A stretch of DNA of 64,000 bases from Cephalopachus bancanus (Eukaryota; Chordata; Mammalia; Primates; Tarsiidae): NCBI GenBank assembly GCA_027257055.1, contig JAPVLO010000996.1, forward strand, positions 1 to 64,000. Reading direction: 5' to 3'. Within the stretch, counting starts at the first letter, position 1, and each line of letters starts with the position of its first letter. The notes under the pieces were generated by a model. It was not told the origin of the DNA and did no database searches. It saw only the letters and a list, made by a program, of their open reading frames with translations. Positions 1 to 13,725 of the stretch are shown here, one piece after another. The translations under genes were made by a program, and so were the position numbers.

Positions 1-1321
1 TGGTAGTTTCTGGCCGTTGCTGGCGATTGTTGGTGTTTTAGCTTGCAGTTGTGTAACTGCAGTCTGCCAGCATTGTCACATGGCCGTCTGCCCTTTGTGT
101 GCTATGTTTTCACACGACATTCTCCTCTCTGTATGCCTCTGTTTCTCTTATTACAAGGACACTGTTTGTACTTGGTTAAGGGCCTACCTACTTCAGTCTG
201 ACTGCATCTTAACTTATATCTTTATGCATTTTATGTATATTATAACATTGTTGTTCAGTACAAAACTTTAAAAATATAGCCCTATTTAAACACCATAATT
301 TTCAAAATTAAAAAACATAATTATCTTCCTAACATTTTTTTTTTCACTCTGTGTGTGTGAGTTCTATCTATATCACAAAAGGCTGGTTATTTGTGTTGTT
401 CGAATTCTCTGTATAATTTCTAATTTTTTGAACATTGCTGCTTGTTTTATGTAGGGAATCTCATCTCCATTGTAGCTGGCTTATCAATTTTCTTGCTCAA
501 GTTTTCCTATTCATTCTAAATTTTTGTTATATCTAGCAAATAATGAATGTAATTGGGTTAAACTCTCCCATTCCTTTTGTGGGTTGTCACTTTCTCCATA
601 TAATTTTGTCAGCTTTTGTTTTTTATATTTTAAGCTATGTTATGCAAAGTACAGATTATGTCTTTCTGGTAGTTTTTTTGTTTGTTTTGTGTTTTTTTTG
701 CCATTATGTAGCACTACATCTTTTGCTTAAAAGCTTTGTAGTTTATCATTGCAATGCAGCTTCTGTTTACTATTTTAATGAAACTATCTGGCTAAATACA
801 ATACTGTAGTATATTACTTAAGTTTTATATTTCAGTGTAACAGAAACCTAAAAATTACAGGCTTAAATGCATAAGGGTTTATTCTTTTAAACAAAAAAGT
901 CTGAAGGCATTCAGTCAAGTGCTGGTATTTTTAAAGACTCATACATTGTTTTTTCTGTTCTGTGTGTCATTCTCATTTTGTGATTTCCAACCTCACATCA
1001 CTTGCTGATCCAAGAGATCTACTGGGGTTCCACTTACTGAGTCCGCATTTCAGGCCAGTAGCATGAAGAAGTTGGGGAAGAAAAGGGTACTCACACCTTC
1101 TCTCTGTGAAGTGCCTTCTTAAAAATGTCACCTTTATCTCAGTGGCCAAAGTATAGTTTCCTGGCCACATTTAAGGCAGCCTGGGAAAAGGGAGTCTTAT
1201 TCAGAATTGCAGTGTGTCCAGCTAAGAATTCATGTTCAGTTATTAGGGGAGAAAGGAAGAATGAATATTAGAAGACAACTAGCTTCATTGTTACACCTTC
1301 TAAACACAAAATCCAAGATTC

Positions 1322-1382
<61 letters not shown>

Positions 1383-2555
1383 TGAGAGAGAGAGAGAGAT
1401 ATCCATCTTGGCATTCAACTCTATCAACTAGTCCTCACAAAGAGTACTTTCTTCTGGTCCATATATGGTTTCTATTGCTGCCTCCTGCTCTTTGACCCAT
1501 CTTCAATGTTGGTATTTTTTCAGATTCTCTCCTTTACATTCTCCTTTATCAGGTGTCCTCCTGAACAATCTTATTTACTCAAATGATCTTAATTCTTGGT
1601 TAGCTACTGGTGATTCCCAAATCTTTATTTTCACCGTAAGTCTCTACCCAAATTGCTATAGTATGCCTACATGTTTTAATCTCAGCATCTGCAAAATTTA
1701 GGTGATTTTCTCTGGTTCCCTCTCTCCAATTTCTTCCCACTCACCTATTCTTTATTTCAGGATATGGCACCATAATACATTCATATAAGATGAATAATTG
1801 AGAGTTTCCCTCTAGTCCCCTCTTTTTCTCATTCTGTCAGTTGTAATTACTTTCTGCAACAATTTCTTCTTGTATATTAGAGTTAAATGATACTTTTTCT
1901 GCCCCCACTTAAGTGTTTTATTCTTTCACATGAAATATATCCTGGACTTTCACTCTTGCGCATTCAAATTCATTCTCCATGCTACTTCTTGATAATCTTA
2001 AGCATCTTAAAAGCCTGATTATCTTTTCCTCCATATAAAATACTTCGGTGACAGTTCATTATCTATTGGAGGCAAAATGGATAATTGCATAATCTTATTC
2101 CAGCATACCTCTACAGAAATCTTCTCATAAACACCTTTCTGTTGCTGCATACAGACCTCTATTCAGTTCCCTGAGTTTATCATGTATTCTTCTGCTTCCT
2201 TACCTTTGCTTTTGATGCTTCCTTCTAAAAATCTTTACCCTGCTCTTCTTGCAGCAAATATGTCATCTCCCAAGACTGAGCTTAAGCTTCATCCAATCTA
2301 TGGAACTTAGTCTTACACTCCATGTAAAATTTTATTCTATTTGGGGTCATGCTGTACTCGTCACATCTATTATATATATCCTTTATAATATCTTAGTTAA
2401 TTGTTGGAAGTTCTGTGATATCTTGAAGCATATTTTATTCAACTTTATGTTGTAAGCATTTTGCTTGGTAAATATATGGCAGTTAATTCCTAAGATAGAG
2501 AACTTAAACAGAACCTATTGTAGTTTCACTGGATAATGACTTCAGTCAATATTGA
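1..2555. other. Gene-free, AT-rich flank
   Basis: No convincing gene. Reading frames are short and low-complexity. About 430-800 faintly resembles the minus strand of an old L1, but too weakly to call. A TG/GA microsatellite lies at about 1327. About 830-1200 looks like an old interspersed repeat that I cannot name. Confidence 0.5.
1327..1399. repeat. (TG)n/(GA)n compound microsatellite
   Basis: A run of more than 25 TG units is followed directly by an interrupted GA run. It creates a spurious Cys-Val reading frame that is not a gene. Confidence 0.95.
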
Positions 2556-2559
2556 CAAT

Positions 2560-3560
<1,001 letters not shown>

Positions 3561-3726
3561 CCTATTTAGGCTCAGAGCTCATGTCATGCTGTTTTTATGG
3601 ACTGTAATTCAAATTCAATTTAGTTTTCTAAGTCTTGCAGTTTTATTTTGGTCTGCCCCATTTATTGTGCTACCCGGAATCCAATTTGAATTGGACCCTG
3701 AGCTCTGGTACCACCTAAATGCTTAT

Positions 3727-3808
3727 CAAGGAAGGAAGAAAGAAAGGACTAAAGGGAGGGCTGGAGGGAGGAAGGGAGACAGGGAGGGAGGGAGAAAAAG
3801 AGAGAAAG
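3727..3808. repeat. Purine-rich low-complexity tract
   Basis: Almost entirely A/G on the + strand (gaagg, gggag and gaaag units). It encodes a spurious Lys/Arg/Gly-rich frame with no other sign of coding. Confidence 0.85.
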
Positions 3809-5799
3809 AACCCTGGGCAGTATCCCACACCCTAGTTCTCTTTGAAAACTTTTTCTATGTTGACTCTGACTAGTTTAACCTATGGGCTACACATAGTTGT
3901 GTCCAAATCATCATATGCAGATTTAAAGGACCCTTTTTTATAACTCTCACCATAATCTGTCCTCCACTCTCTATTGGAAGGAAGAAGGAGGCACGCCTTT
4001 GCTGTCATTCGCCTAATTTTTGTTTTGTTTTGTTTTCTTATTGTGCTTTCCTTTGTCTTTTTACTCATGATTTTCTTTTCAGATTTTTCCCAGTCTTGCT
4101 TTTCTGCCAGGATCATTCACTTAATTTTGGGTGGGATTACTCAGCACAGTCTCTACAATGCCTGCTGGGGAGACAAGAGGGGTGCCGTCTCTCTTTGAGT
4201 TCATGCAGTTGGCATGGTTGAGAGGGTTTCAGTTCACCATCTTTGCAATCACATTGATTGGTGAGGAAGGCAGAGGATGCAGCTTCTTTTGTAGTTTTCA
4301 CCTAGAGTATAGTGTTGTGCAGTACTGTAAAGGATTGCCCAAAGAGAGATTTAGCTTTTTCCCTCAACTCCTGGGAGGCAACCTTTGAATCTGAAATATC
4401 CTGCAGATCTTGCTTGAGCCTTGCAGGATAACATATATTAATAGTGTGATTTATGGTGGGGACTTTGGGGCCACACTAGATAGTCATGCTAGCATGTGGC
4501 TTATAATGGATGGGGACCTCTGGAGGAGATGAAGACTAAGATCAGTCATAGTGAAAGTCAAGCATGTCTACATGATCAAGTCACAGTAAAGGCTCAGGTG
4601 CAGTTCTCTGATTGGCAGTACACCGTACGCATGGTCACCTATGGTTCCTGGGAAGTAAAAGTGCTGTTTACATGAATCCACTGGAAAAGGACCACTGGAA
4701 GCTTGCACCTAGAACTCTCCTCGACCCTGTACTAAGCAACTCTTTCCTTGGCTGATTTTTTTTTTTAATGTAGTGATATAATTAACCAGCCATTAAAAAT
4801 TTACTTCTGCAGATAATAGTGTCAATTGAGTTTATATATTAGGTACTTGTATACTTCTTATGATTAACATAAAATCAGAGTAATTTTAATTAATGGTTTC
4901 TACTATTAATCTGAGTTCTAAACCTAAAACAGCCTTCAGTTTGTATAGAACCCCCCTGGATTAGGGTTAAACCTGATATTGTGGGTGACACAGAAAGACA
5001 ACAGGAAATTTATGGCATATGAGACTTGCCAGTCAACCAAATTCCCTCTACACTGGTTGAAAGTAAAATTTTAAAAGCAATTCAACAAACTAACTGATCC
5101 TTTGGCTTAACAAAGGTGTTAGTCGACTATATTTTATGCACTGTATCTTCTCTAATAAGAACAAATACTTATCTACACTTAGACTTCACACTCTTTCACA
5201 ATTACTTCTCTGTGTCTTCATTCCGTGAGGAGCATTACAAAGCAATATTCTCTGGGGAAAAAAATCTCTTCAATAAAACACAAAACATCTGAGAGCTGTG
5301 TTCCTTGGCTGATTTTAATATGTATCCTTTCATTGTACAGCCATTGTATAACGCCATAACATGAGTATAGTGGCTTTTCTGAGTTCTGTGAGTTCTAGCA
5401 AATTATTGAATGTGACAGTAATCTTGGGGACACCTGCACTTGGCTGTGGTGTCAGAGTGTAGGTGGTCTTGGGAACTCCTGAATATCGTAGGTGTTCATA
5501 GTCAAAATGGTTCCATCCTGCATTGCTGTCCTATTTCTAATTATTTGGCTAGGAAGTGTATGCATTTGGGGGGGGCTTTTTTTGTCTGTGCCCGTTGGTG
5601 TTTTCAAGTTGCAAGCACTCTAGTGTCCATTTTGCAATATATAGGAGCTCCCTCCTTTCAGCTAATCCTAGGGAACTTACTGCTGTGTTGCTTTTTAAAT
5701 CCTAAGAACTGGCTTTCTTTTCTCCACCACTGAGAGTCATCTGGTAGATGCTTTAGGTATTTTTCTAGGCTTTTAGATAATTAGCAGGAGAAATATAGT

Positions 5800-6584
5800 A
5801 GAATGCATTCACTCCTTTTTTTAAGAATCAGAGGTCTCAATATTTTCTTTTAACTTGAATATTTAATCCATTTACATTTAAAGTAATTACTGACATTTGA
5901 ATTTATATCTACCATCTTACTGTTAGTTTTATATTTGAACTACCTGTTTGATTTTATTTTTTACTTTTCTCTTGGCCTTCTTTTAGGTTAGTAAAAAATT
6001 ATTTACTTTTAAATTTTTCTCTTATTACACATTTTTACTAATTATTAGTTACCCTTGATATTAAAACATTCATCTTTAACGTATCATTTTATCTCAATAG
6101 TACTAAGATTGTGAAATACTTTTATTTCCCTCTTTTGCATTATATTTTCCTGCATTTAAATTCATGTGTATTTCAAACTTCACAAGATATTGCCATTATT
6201 GTTTTGCATGATCAGTATTTGCAGTTTTGTAAAGTGAGATTTGAGGAACTTGTTGAATCTTTGGGGTAATGTCATTCATAGCCATTACCTCTTCAAATAA
6301 TGCTTCTGCCCCACACTCTTCCGCTTTATCTTCTAAGACTCCAATGTGTTATGCCTTTTACTGTGTCATACATGTCCTAATGCTCTTTTTTTTTTTTTTT
6401 AAATAATCTCTGTGGTTCAGTTTGGAGATTTTCTATTTACTTGTCTTCCATTTCAATAATTCTGCATTTTGCTGTTGAACTTTAAATTTTGGTTTTTAGA
6501 TATTGAATTTAGAATGTTTTATTCCCCTTTAATTTTTTATTATAAATATGAGTTCTCCAATAAAACACTTTGTCTTTTCATCTA
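5800..6584 (-). mobile_element. Old L1 remnant, left part
   Basis: Contains the reverse complement of typical old L1 text (for example 'atttaatccatttacattta' at about 5861) and ORF1-region fragments at about 6240-6500. It appears to resume after the younger L1, at about 13726-13930, so the younger L1 landed inside it. Confidence 0.6.
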
Positions 6585-7234
6585 TTTTATTATATTTTAC
6601 TTTATTTTATTTTATTTTAAAGATATGGGGTACAAGACAGGATTAGGTACATAAGTGTCCTATGTACAGGTGAAGTTTGGGCCTCCCACTAGTCCTCACT
6701 TCATCTGGTTTATGACCAGGTACCCTTGGTGATGTTATGTAACCACTGGGATGTCCTGTTACTGCCAATTCCTTTGTTGTAGTGTTATGATAAATGTTCA
6801 AGGTTCGCTAATGAGAGAGAACATATGGTATTCAGTTCTTTGTTTCAATGACAGATCATTAAGTAGAATAGACTCTAAATCCATCCAAGTTGCTGCGAAG
6901 TCCATAAATTTGTCCTTTATAGCTATGCATAATATTCCATTGCGTATATTTGCCACTATTTTGATGGGCAGAATGTTTGGTTCCATGTTTTTGCTATTGT
7001 GAACAGTGCTACAATAGGCATGCATGTGCAGGAATCTTTTGTAGAATGATTTGAGTTCCTATAGGTATATTCCCAGAAGGGGGATTGCAGGGTCATATGG
7101 AAGGTCAATTTTTAAATCTTTTAGAAATTGCCACATTGTTTTCCACAGAGGTTGTAGTAATTTACACTCCCACCAGCAATGTAGAAGCATTCCCCTTTCT
7201 CCACATCCTCTCCAGTATCTTTTGTTTATTGATT

Positions 7235-7541
7235 GATTTTTTTTTTTTTTTTTTTTTTGAGTTCGAGTCTCACACTGTCGCCCAGACTGGCGTGCAGTGG
7301 CACGCTCCCGGCTACCGCAGCCTCGATCTGCTGGGCACAGGCAATCCTTCCACCTCAGCCTTCTAAAGTAGCTGGAACTACAGGCTCGCACTACCACACC
7401 CAGCTAATTTTATTTGATTTATTGTAGATACACGGTCTCGCCAAGTTGGCCGGGCGGGTCTTGAACCCACAGGCTCAAGCAATCCACTCGCCTTGGCCTC
7501 CCAAAGTGCTGGGATTACAGGCTGAGCCACTGAGCCCAGCC
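7235..7541 (-). mobile_element. Strepsirrhine Alu
   Basis: A full dimeric Alu in reverse, beginning with its T run and ending at 'gagcccagcc'. It is flanked by the 12-bp direct repeat tgtttattgatt (7223-7234 and 7542-7553). It inserted into the L1-minus ORF2. Confidence 0.93.
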
Positions 7542-8694
7542 TGTTTATTGATTTATTAATGATGGTCATTTTCAATGGATTTATTAATGATGGCCATTTT
7601 CAGTGGCATCTCAGTGTGGTTTTGATTTGCATTTCTTTGATGATTAGTGAGACTGAGCATTTTTTCATGTATCTGTTGGCAGTTTGTATGTCTTCTTTTG
7701 AGAAGTTTCTATTCATGTCTTTTGCGTACTTTTTTATAGAGCTGTTTGTTTTTTTCCTTTTGGCACATTTGAGTTCCTTGTAGATCCTGGATGTTAGGTC
7801 TTTCTGAGACAAACAGCAAATATGTTTAACCATTCTATGGGCTGTCTCCTTGCTCCCTTGTTGGTTTCTTTTGCTTTGCAAAAAAGCTTTTCCGTTTGAT
7901 AAGGTCCCACTTGTCTATCTTATCTCTTACATCATGAACTTTTGGGGTTCTAATCAAGAATTGGTTGCTTATTCCAATGTCTATAAGGTTGTCTCCTGCA
8001 TTTTCTAAGAATCTTATAGTTTGAGGTTTTACGCTTAGGTCTTTGATCACTTTAGAGTTGATTTTTGTGTATGATGATAGGGTAGGGGTCCTATTTCATT
8101 CTTCTGCTTGTGGTCAGCCACAAAGCATTCTTCTGCTTGTGGTCAGACTTCGTCAAAGAAGAGTTGGTTAGCAAATTAAGATTTTGCTTCTGGAATCTCT
8201 CTCCTGTTCCATTGGTCTATATGCCTGTTCTTGTACTAATACTAGACTGTTTCATTATTGTAGCCTTATGATAAAGTTTAAAGTCTGGAAGTCTGATACC
8301 TCCTGTTTTGTTTCTTTTGGTGAGGATTGTTTTGTCTATTCATGGACATTTTTGTTTCCATATGATTTTTGTATTGTCATTTCCAGGTCTGAGACGAATG
8401 ATATTGGTAATTTAATGGGTATTGCATTGAATCTGTAGATTGCCTTGGGTAGGATGGACATCTTAACAATGTTGATTCTTCCAATACATGAACATGGAAT
8501 ATTTTTTCATTTGTTTGTGTCTTCTTTGATTTCTTTGAGCAATGTTTTGTAGTTTTGGTTGTAAAAGTCTTTCACTTCTCTGGTTAGGAAGATGCCAAGG
8601 TATTTTATTTTATTTGTGGCTATTGTGAATGGAATCGTGCTTTTTGTTTGGTTCTCTGCCTGTTTGTTGTTGGTGTAAAAAAATGTGACTGTCA

Positions 8695-8983
8695 GCCGGG
8701 CTCGGTGGCTCAGCCTGTAATCCCAGTGCTTTGGGAGGCTGAGGTGAGTGGATTGCCTGAGCCTGCAGGTTCGAGACCCACCTGGGCAACTTGGTGAGAC
8801 CTCATCTCTACAATAAATCAAAAATTAGCCGGGTGTGGTAGCACACGCCTATAGTTTCAGCTACTTGGAAGGCTGAAGCGGAAGGATTGCCGGAGCCCAG
8901 CAAGTTGAGGCTGCAGTGGCCGGGAGCGGCCACTGCACTCCAGTCTGGGTGACACAGTGAGACTCCAACTCAAAAAAAAAAAA
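8695..8983 (+). mobile_element. Strepsirrhine Alu
   Basis: Full dimer with head GCCGGGCTCGGTGGCTCAGC, 'gactccaactc' and an A tail. Flanks 'tgtgactgtc' and 'tttggctgtc' fit a slightly decayed target-site duplication. It lies inside the L1-minus ORF2. Confidence 0.93.
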
Positions 8984-11389
8984 ATTTGGCTGTCCTTTGC
9001 ACATTAATTTTGTACCCTGAGACTTTGCCAAAGTCCTTTACCAGCATCAGGAGATTTTTTTTTTTAAGATTCCCTTGGGTTTCCAAGCTATAGGATCATA
9101 TCAACAGCAAAGAGGGAGAGCTTAACTTCCTCTTTTCCTATTTGGATATCCCTGATTTTCTTCACTTGTCTGATGCTCTAGCCAAGACTGCCAGCACTAT
9201 GTTGTACAGGAGGTGTGAGAGTGATCAGTCTTGTCTTGTTCCAGTTTTCAAGGGAATTGCTTCCAATTTATGTCCGTATAGCAATATGGTGGCTATGGGT
9301 TTATCGTAGATGGCTCTCACTATTTTAAGGTATGTTTCATGTATGCCTAGGTGTTCAAAGGTTTTTTTTTTTTCAATCAAGAAGGGCTGCTAGATTTGTC
9401 AAAAGCTTTTTCTGCATCTAATGATAGAATCGTGTGGCTCTTGTTTTTACATCTATTGATATAAAATTGCATTTATGTAAATATAAATTACATTTATGGG
9501 CTTGCGGATATTGAACCAGCCCTGCATCCCAGGAATAAAGTCTACTTGGTCATGGTGGATGATTTTTGAAATGTGTTGTTGGATCCAATTTGCTAGATTC
9601 TTGTTGAGAATTTTTGCATCTATGTTCATCAGGGATATTAGCCTGTAGTTCTTTTTCTTTATTGGGTCTTTGCCTGGTTTGAGTATCAGTGTGATTAAAA
9701 GATTTAGGGAGAGTTCCATCTTTCTTGATTGTCTAGAATACTTTCAATAGGATTGGTATCAACTCCTCCTTGTATTTTTTGTAGAATTCCTCTAGAAAAC
9801 CATCTGGTCCAGAGCTTTTTTTTTCCGTAGGTAATTTTCTTATGACAGCGTTAATTTCCTGGGCTCTTATTGATCTATTTAGGATCTCAGTTTCTTCCTC
9901 TTTCAGCCTTGGGAGGTTGTGTGTTGTCAGGAAGTCCTCCAGTTCATTTAGGTTTTTGAGTTTGTTTCCATTCAGGTGTGCATAGTATCTCTGATAATCT
10001 TGTATTTCTTTGGGGTCAGTTGTAACTCAGTCTTTTGCATTTCTAATTGTGTTTATTGGGGCTTTTTCTCTCTTTTTGAGGGGAGTCAATCTGGTTAAGG
10101 CACCCTCAATCTTGTTTACCCTTTCAAAGAACCAACTTTTTGTTTCATTGGTTTTTTTCCGTGTTATTTTTGTCTTCTATATCCCATATTTGGGCTTTTA
10201 CTTTGATGATCTGACTTTTGCAGTTTTGGTGGTCTTGCCTTAGGGTTTTGGTGGTCTTGCCTTTCCAGCTCCCCTCGGTGATTTATTAGACTGTTGACTC
10301 ATGATCTTTCTATTTTCTTGATATGTTTTCATAGAAATATAAATTCCCCTCCCAATACTGATTTCATTGCATCTCAGAGGTTTTGGTAAGATGTGTCTTT
10401 GTTTTCATTTGTTCCCAAGATCTTTCAATTTCTGTTTTGATTTCTGTTTTGACCAAGGAATTGTTCAGCATTATGTTGTTTAGTGTCCATGTCTTTGTGT
10501 GTTTTGAGGGATCTTGGTGGTGGTGATATTTATTTTCATATTCCACTGTGGTCTTAGAAGATGCATGGTAATATTTCAGTCTTATGAGATTTGATTATAC
10601 TTGATTTATGACCAAGGATGTGACCAATCTTGGAGTGTGTTACATGCAGTGATGAGTATGATGTATATTCTGTGGTTGTTGAGTGGAGTGTTCTGTAGGT
10701 ATCTATTAAATCCATTTGGTTAAGCATCACATTGAGATTCCAGATCTCCTTACTGATTTTTTGCCTTCATTATCTAGGGTTGTTAATGGGTTATTTAAGT
10801 CGCCAGTTATGATGGTGTTTGGCTCAGTATCCTTTTTTAGTTTACTTAGTAGCTGCCTTATAAATCCTGGTGCTCTTATGTTGGATGCATATATGTTTAG
10901 GATGGGTACTTCTTGGTGATGAATTGAACTTTTTATCATTAAGTAGTGTCCTGTATCTTTTTAAATTTTTGATAGCTTGAAGGTTGTTTTGTCTGATTAA
11001 AATTTTGATTCCTGCCTTCTTTTCTTTTTGGCTGAAAGTTTGTTTTCCATCCTCTATGAGTCTTTGGGTGTCCTTTGTATTGAGATGGGTTTCCTGGAGG
11101 TAGCATATTGTTGGGTCATGCTTTTTTATCTAGTTTGCCATTCTGTATCTTTTCAGTGATGCATTTAGTCCATTCACATTCAGGCTGATTATTGAAATGT
11201 GAGAGTTTATCCCTGTTATGAGACTCTCATAAAATTTTTTGTCTTTTGTTTTCTTTTAACTTTTTCGTTGATATGTAGAGTGTGTTTTCAATTTTGCAGT
11301 TGCATTGTATGCTCTATTAATTCTTTGTTTTCCTCTACTCTTGCAAAGTGCATGATTGTTCTTTTTTTTTCTTCTGTGCTTAATACTTT

Positions 11390-12266
11390 CTTAAGCATCT
11401 CCTGTAGAACTGATCTGGAAGGGGATCAGATGCCTGGGAAGGATTTTAATTCTCCATTGCTGATGAACCTTAGCTTAGCTGATTAGGAAGTTATTACTTG
11501 GAAGTGTTTATCTTTGAGAACTTTGAAGATTGGATTCCAGTTCCTTCTAGCCTGCAGTGTTTCTGTAGATAAGTCTGCTGCTATTCTAACTGGTCTTACC
11601 CAGTAGGTAGTCTGGCCTTTCTTTCTCACTGCCTTTAGGATTTTTCTTTTATACCTACTTTGTGTAAGTGACTTACTCTGTGTCTAGGAGTTGGTCTTCT
11701 CATTTGATGCCTTGCAGGGGTTCACTGAATCTCTTGTGTTTGTATGGTCATGTCTCTGATGAGATGAGGGAAGTGTTCTTGGATAACCTCATAGAATGTT
11801 TGTTCCAAGGTGTTCTCTGTGTCACTTTCTGCTTCAAGTATACTGATCAGGTATAAGTTTGACCTCTTAATGTAATTACACATCTCTTAGAGTCTTTGTT
11901 CTGTCTTTTTATGCTTCTTTTCTATGTTTTTTAGCCATTTGTGATGGTTTCATATTTTGGTCTTCAAGCTCTGAAATCCTTTGTTCTCCTTGGTTAATTC
12001 TGCTTTCATGCTTGTCAGTTTGTCATTTATTTCCTGGACAATGTTCTTTAGAGCCAGCATCTCTTTTATCATTTTGATTAGTTTTTCTTCTTGCCTCTCT
12101 TGATTTTTATTCATCCTCTCCAAGCATTTCTTGATCTCTGCATTTGTGGTCTGAGACCAGTTGTTCTGGGCACTCTCTTTGTTGGAGTTTCAAAGTCTGT
12201 ATTCTCATGGACTATCTCTTTAGAATTCTGGGGGTTACCTGTGGTCTTCTGTTGATTTTTCTTCAT
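11390..12266 (-). pseudogene. L1 ORF1 relic
   Basis: ORF1 encodes the RNA-binding chaperone of the L1 particle. An ATG at 12264-12266 starts a Lys/Asn/Gln-rich N-terminus matching the start of ORF1 in the plus-strand L1 at 33929. The C-terminal region near 11400-11560 matches the other copy's 'LSFISD' and 'TLQARRDW' area. The frame is interrupted several times. Limits are approximate and rest on comparison of the two L1 copies. Confidence 0.7.
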
Positions 12267-13725
12267 TTATGATGGATTTTTCTTTTCTTTTTAATTCTGT
12301 TGCTCAGTGCAAGAGGAGATAGCTTTCACTTGTTTTGTTAACCACCTATCCTTCCCTAGGTAGAGGGATTGTTCAAATTTGAAGCCAGACAGAGGAAGGA
12401 GGTTATGCTATCTTTTTGCAATTTTGAGATTTGAATAGGGTGTAATGGGTGGAGCTAATATTCAGAAGTTATCTAGAGATCACAATATTTGCAGACTGGG
12501 GTGTGGGCCTCTGGGATCCACTTCCCACCACCTCACAATATGACCACGCAATGGGAGTGTATTTATACCCCCTGAAACCAAAATGACATATGAGAAAGGA
12601 AAAGCACAGAGAAAGAAAGAAGAGAGAAGATGAAGAGAAAGAAGAAAAGGGACATCAAACAGACAAACAGATTAAACAATAACCAAAAAAAACCCACTTA
12701 TACTCTTATATACCCACACACAAAAAAAGAGGAAGGAAAAGGGACAAAACAAATCAAAACGCACACATGTGTGCACATACACACACACACACACAAATAG
12801 GGAGAAAGAGAAAAAAATTTTAAAAACTCCAAATACTTTGTGAGCCTTGGGCTCCCTCTTGTGGTGGTTTCTGGAACATTCGGTTCTTTTTTTTTATTAT
12901 TTTTGACCGGGTGTTCCAAGCACCCCCACTCTTGCCTCCCCGCAGGAGGGAGTAGGCTCTGGTATATAGGTCCTCCCCCTGCTCTCAGTGCAGTTGGATG
13001 TTTCACCTGCCTGTGTTCAGTTCTCTCCTTGCCTGCAGATCAGTCCTCTCTCCATGTGGGTCAGATGCCCCACCATGGACTGCTGAGGGAAGGGGGCTGA
13101 ATCAGTCTAACACTCAACCCTCCACATCTGCAGTTAGGTCTCTCACTCTGATTGCACCCATGAATGGTCCAGTGTGGAGGGTGGGGCAACGGGGGCTTGC
13201 TAGGGCCCTGTCTCTCCTGGTATTATGTACCTGGAGTGTCTTCCCTGGGCCAATGGTGATAGATCCCAGAGGGTTGCAGCACTCACCCCTCAGTCTCAGG
13301 GTGCTCAATAATGGCAGGCAGGAGCACGTATCTGCCCAGTTCTGGGACAGAGGTACTGGTGGTGGTCTGCGTCTTCTCCTCCTGCAGGACTCAAACTTGG
13401 CTCCCAGTCGCTTTCTCCGTGGTCCTCACTGTCAGTGGCCAACCTCTAACCGCAGCTGTTGGTGGTGGGTCAGGTGCCAGGCACCGAATGGCGGCTGTTC
13501 TCTGTGGTCTCTTCCCAAGAAATGCCCAGAGTGGCCCTTGCCTCTGTGCAGGAAAGGGGCCAATTCAGAGTAGTGGCAGGTAGCAGCCACTTCAGCAGGG
13601 GCCCCCCAGGTGCTTGCTCCTGTGTCCCCACTCAGTCAGACACTCACACACGCACTTGTACACACTCACCCATGCAGACACTCATATACTCCAACTGGTT
13701 CCCCTGCCATCTTGCCAGTCTTCCC
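12267..13725 (-). promoter_or_regulatory. L1-minus 5' UTR / internal promoter region
   Basis: Richer in GC and CpG than its surroundings. It starts with a purine-rich 'ggaagactggcaagatgg' head and GTGAGTGTGT-type repeats on the minus strand. By L1 family knowledge this region carries the internal Pol II promoter. On the opposite (+) strand it has a 191-codon open frame (12998-13573) and an overlapping 117-codon frame (13459-13812). Confidence 0.65.

Larger units (their letters stand above)
6798..11219 (-). pseudogene. L1 ORF2 relic (endonuclease/reverse transcriptase)
   Basis: ORF2 encodes an endonuclease and reverse transcriptase that copy L1 RNA into genomic DNA. The relic runs from about 11219, where the expected start reads ATA instead of ATG, to the C-terminus at about 6798. 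Recognisable pieces are the N-terminal endonuclease region near 10.7-10.9 kb (residues like ITGDLNNPLTTLD), the RT entry region at 9453-9719 (LILKPGKDP, and '[20 protein letters not shown]'), and the C-terminal 'MDFAATWMDLESILLNDLSL'. Many stops and frameshifts and two Alu insertions break it. The identity is secure; the exact limits are approximate. Confidence 0.85.
6585..13725 (-). mobile_element. Near full-length L1 retrotransposon (L1-minus)
   Basis: On the minus strand it holds, in order, a CpG-containing 5' UTR (13725 down to about 12267), an ORF1 relic, an ORF2 relic, a 3' UTR ending near 6620, and an A-rich tail that appears as TTTTA units at about 6585-6625. A short direct repeat tttcatcta (6576-6584 and 13726-13734) fits a target-site duplication. 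Two strepsirrhine Alus lie inside it (7235-7541 and 8695-8983). The reading frames are broken by stops and frameshifts, so it cannot move itself. Confidence 0.9.

Noticed and set aside
1327..1399. Regular repeat that might be a CRISPR or tandem array
   Set aside because: Simple dinucleotide repeat without spacers, in a primate genome.
1207..1431. 74-codon frame with a long Cys-Val run
   Set aside because: It is the translation of a TG microsatellite.
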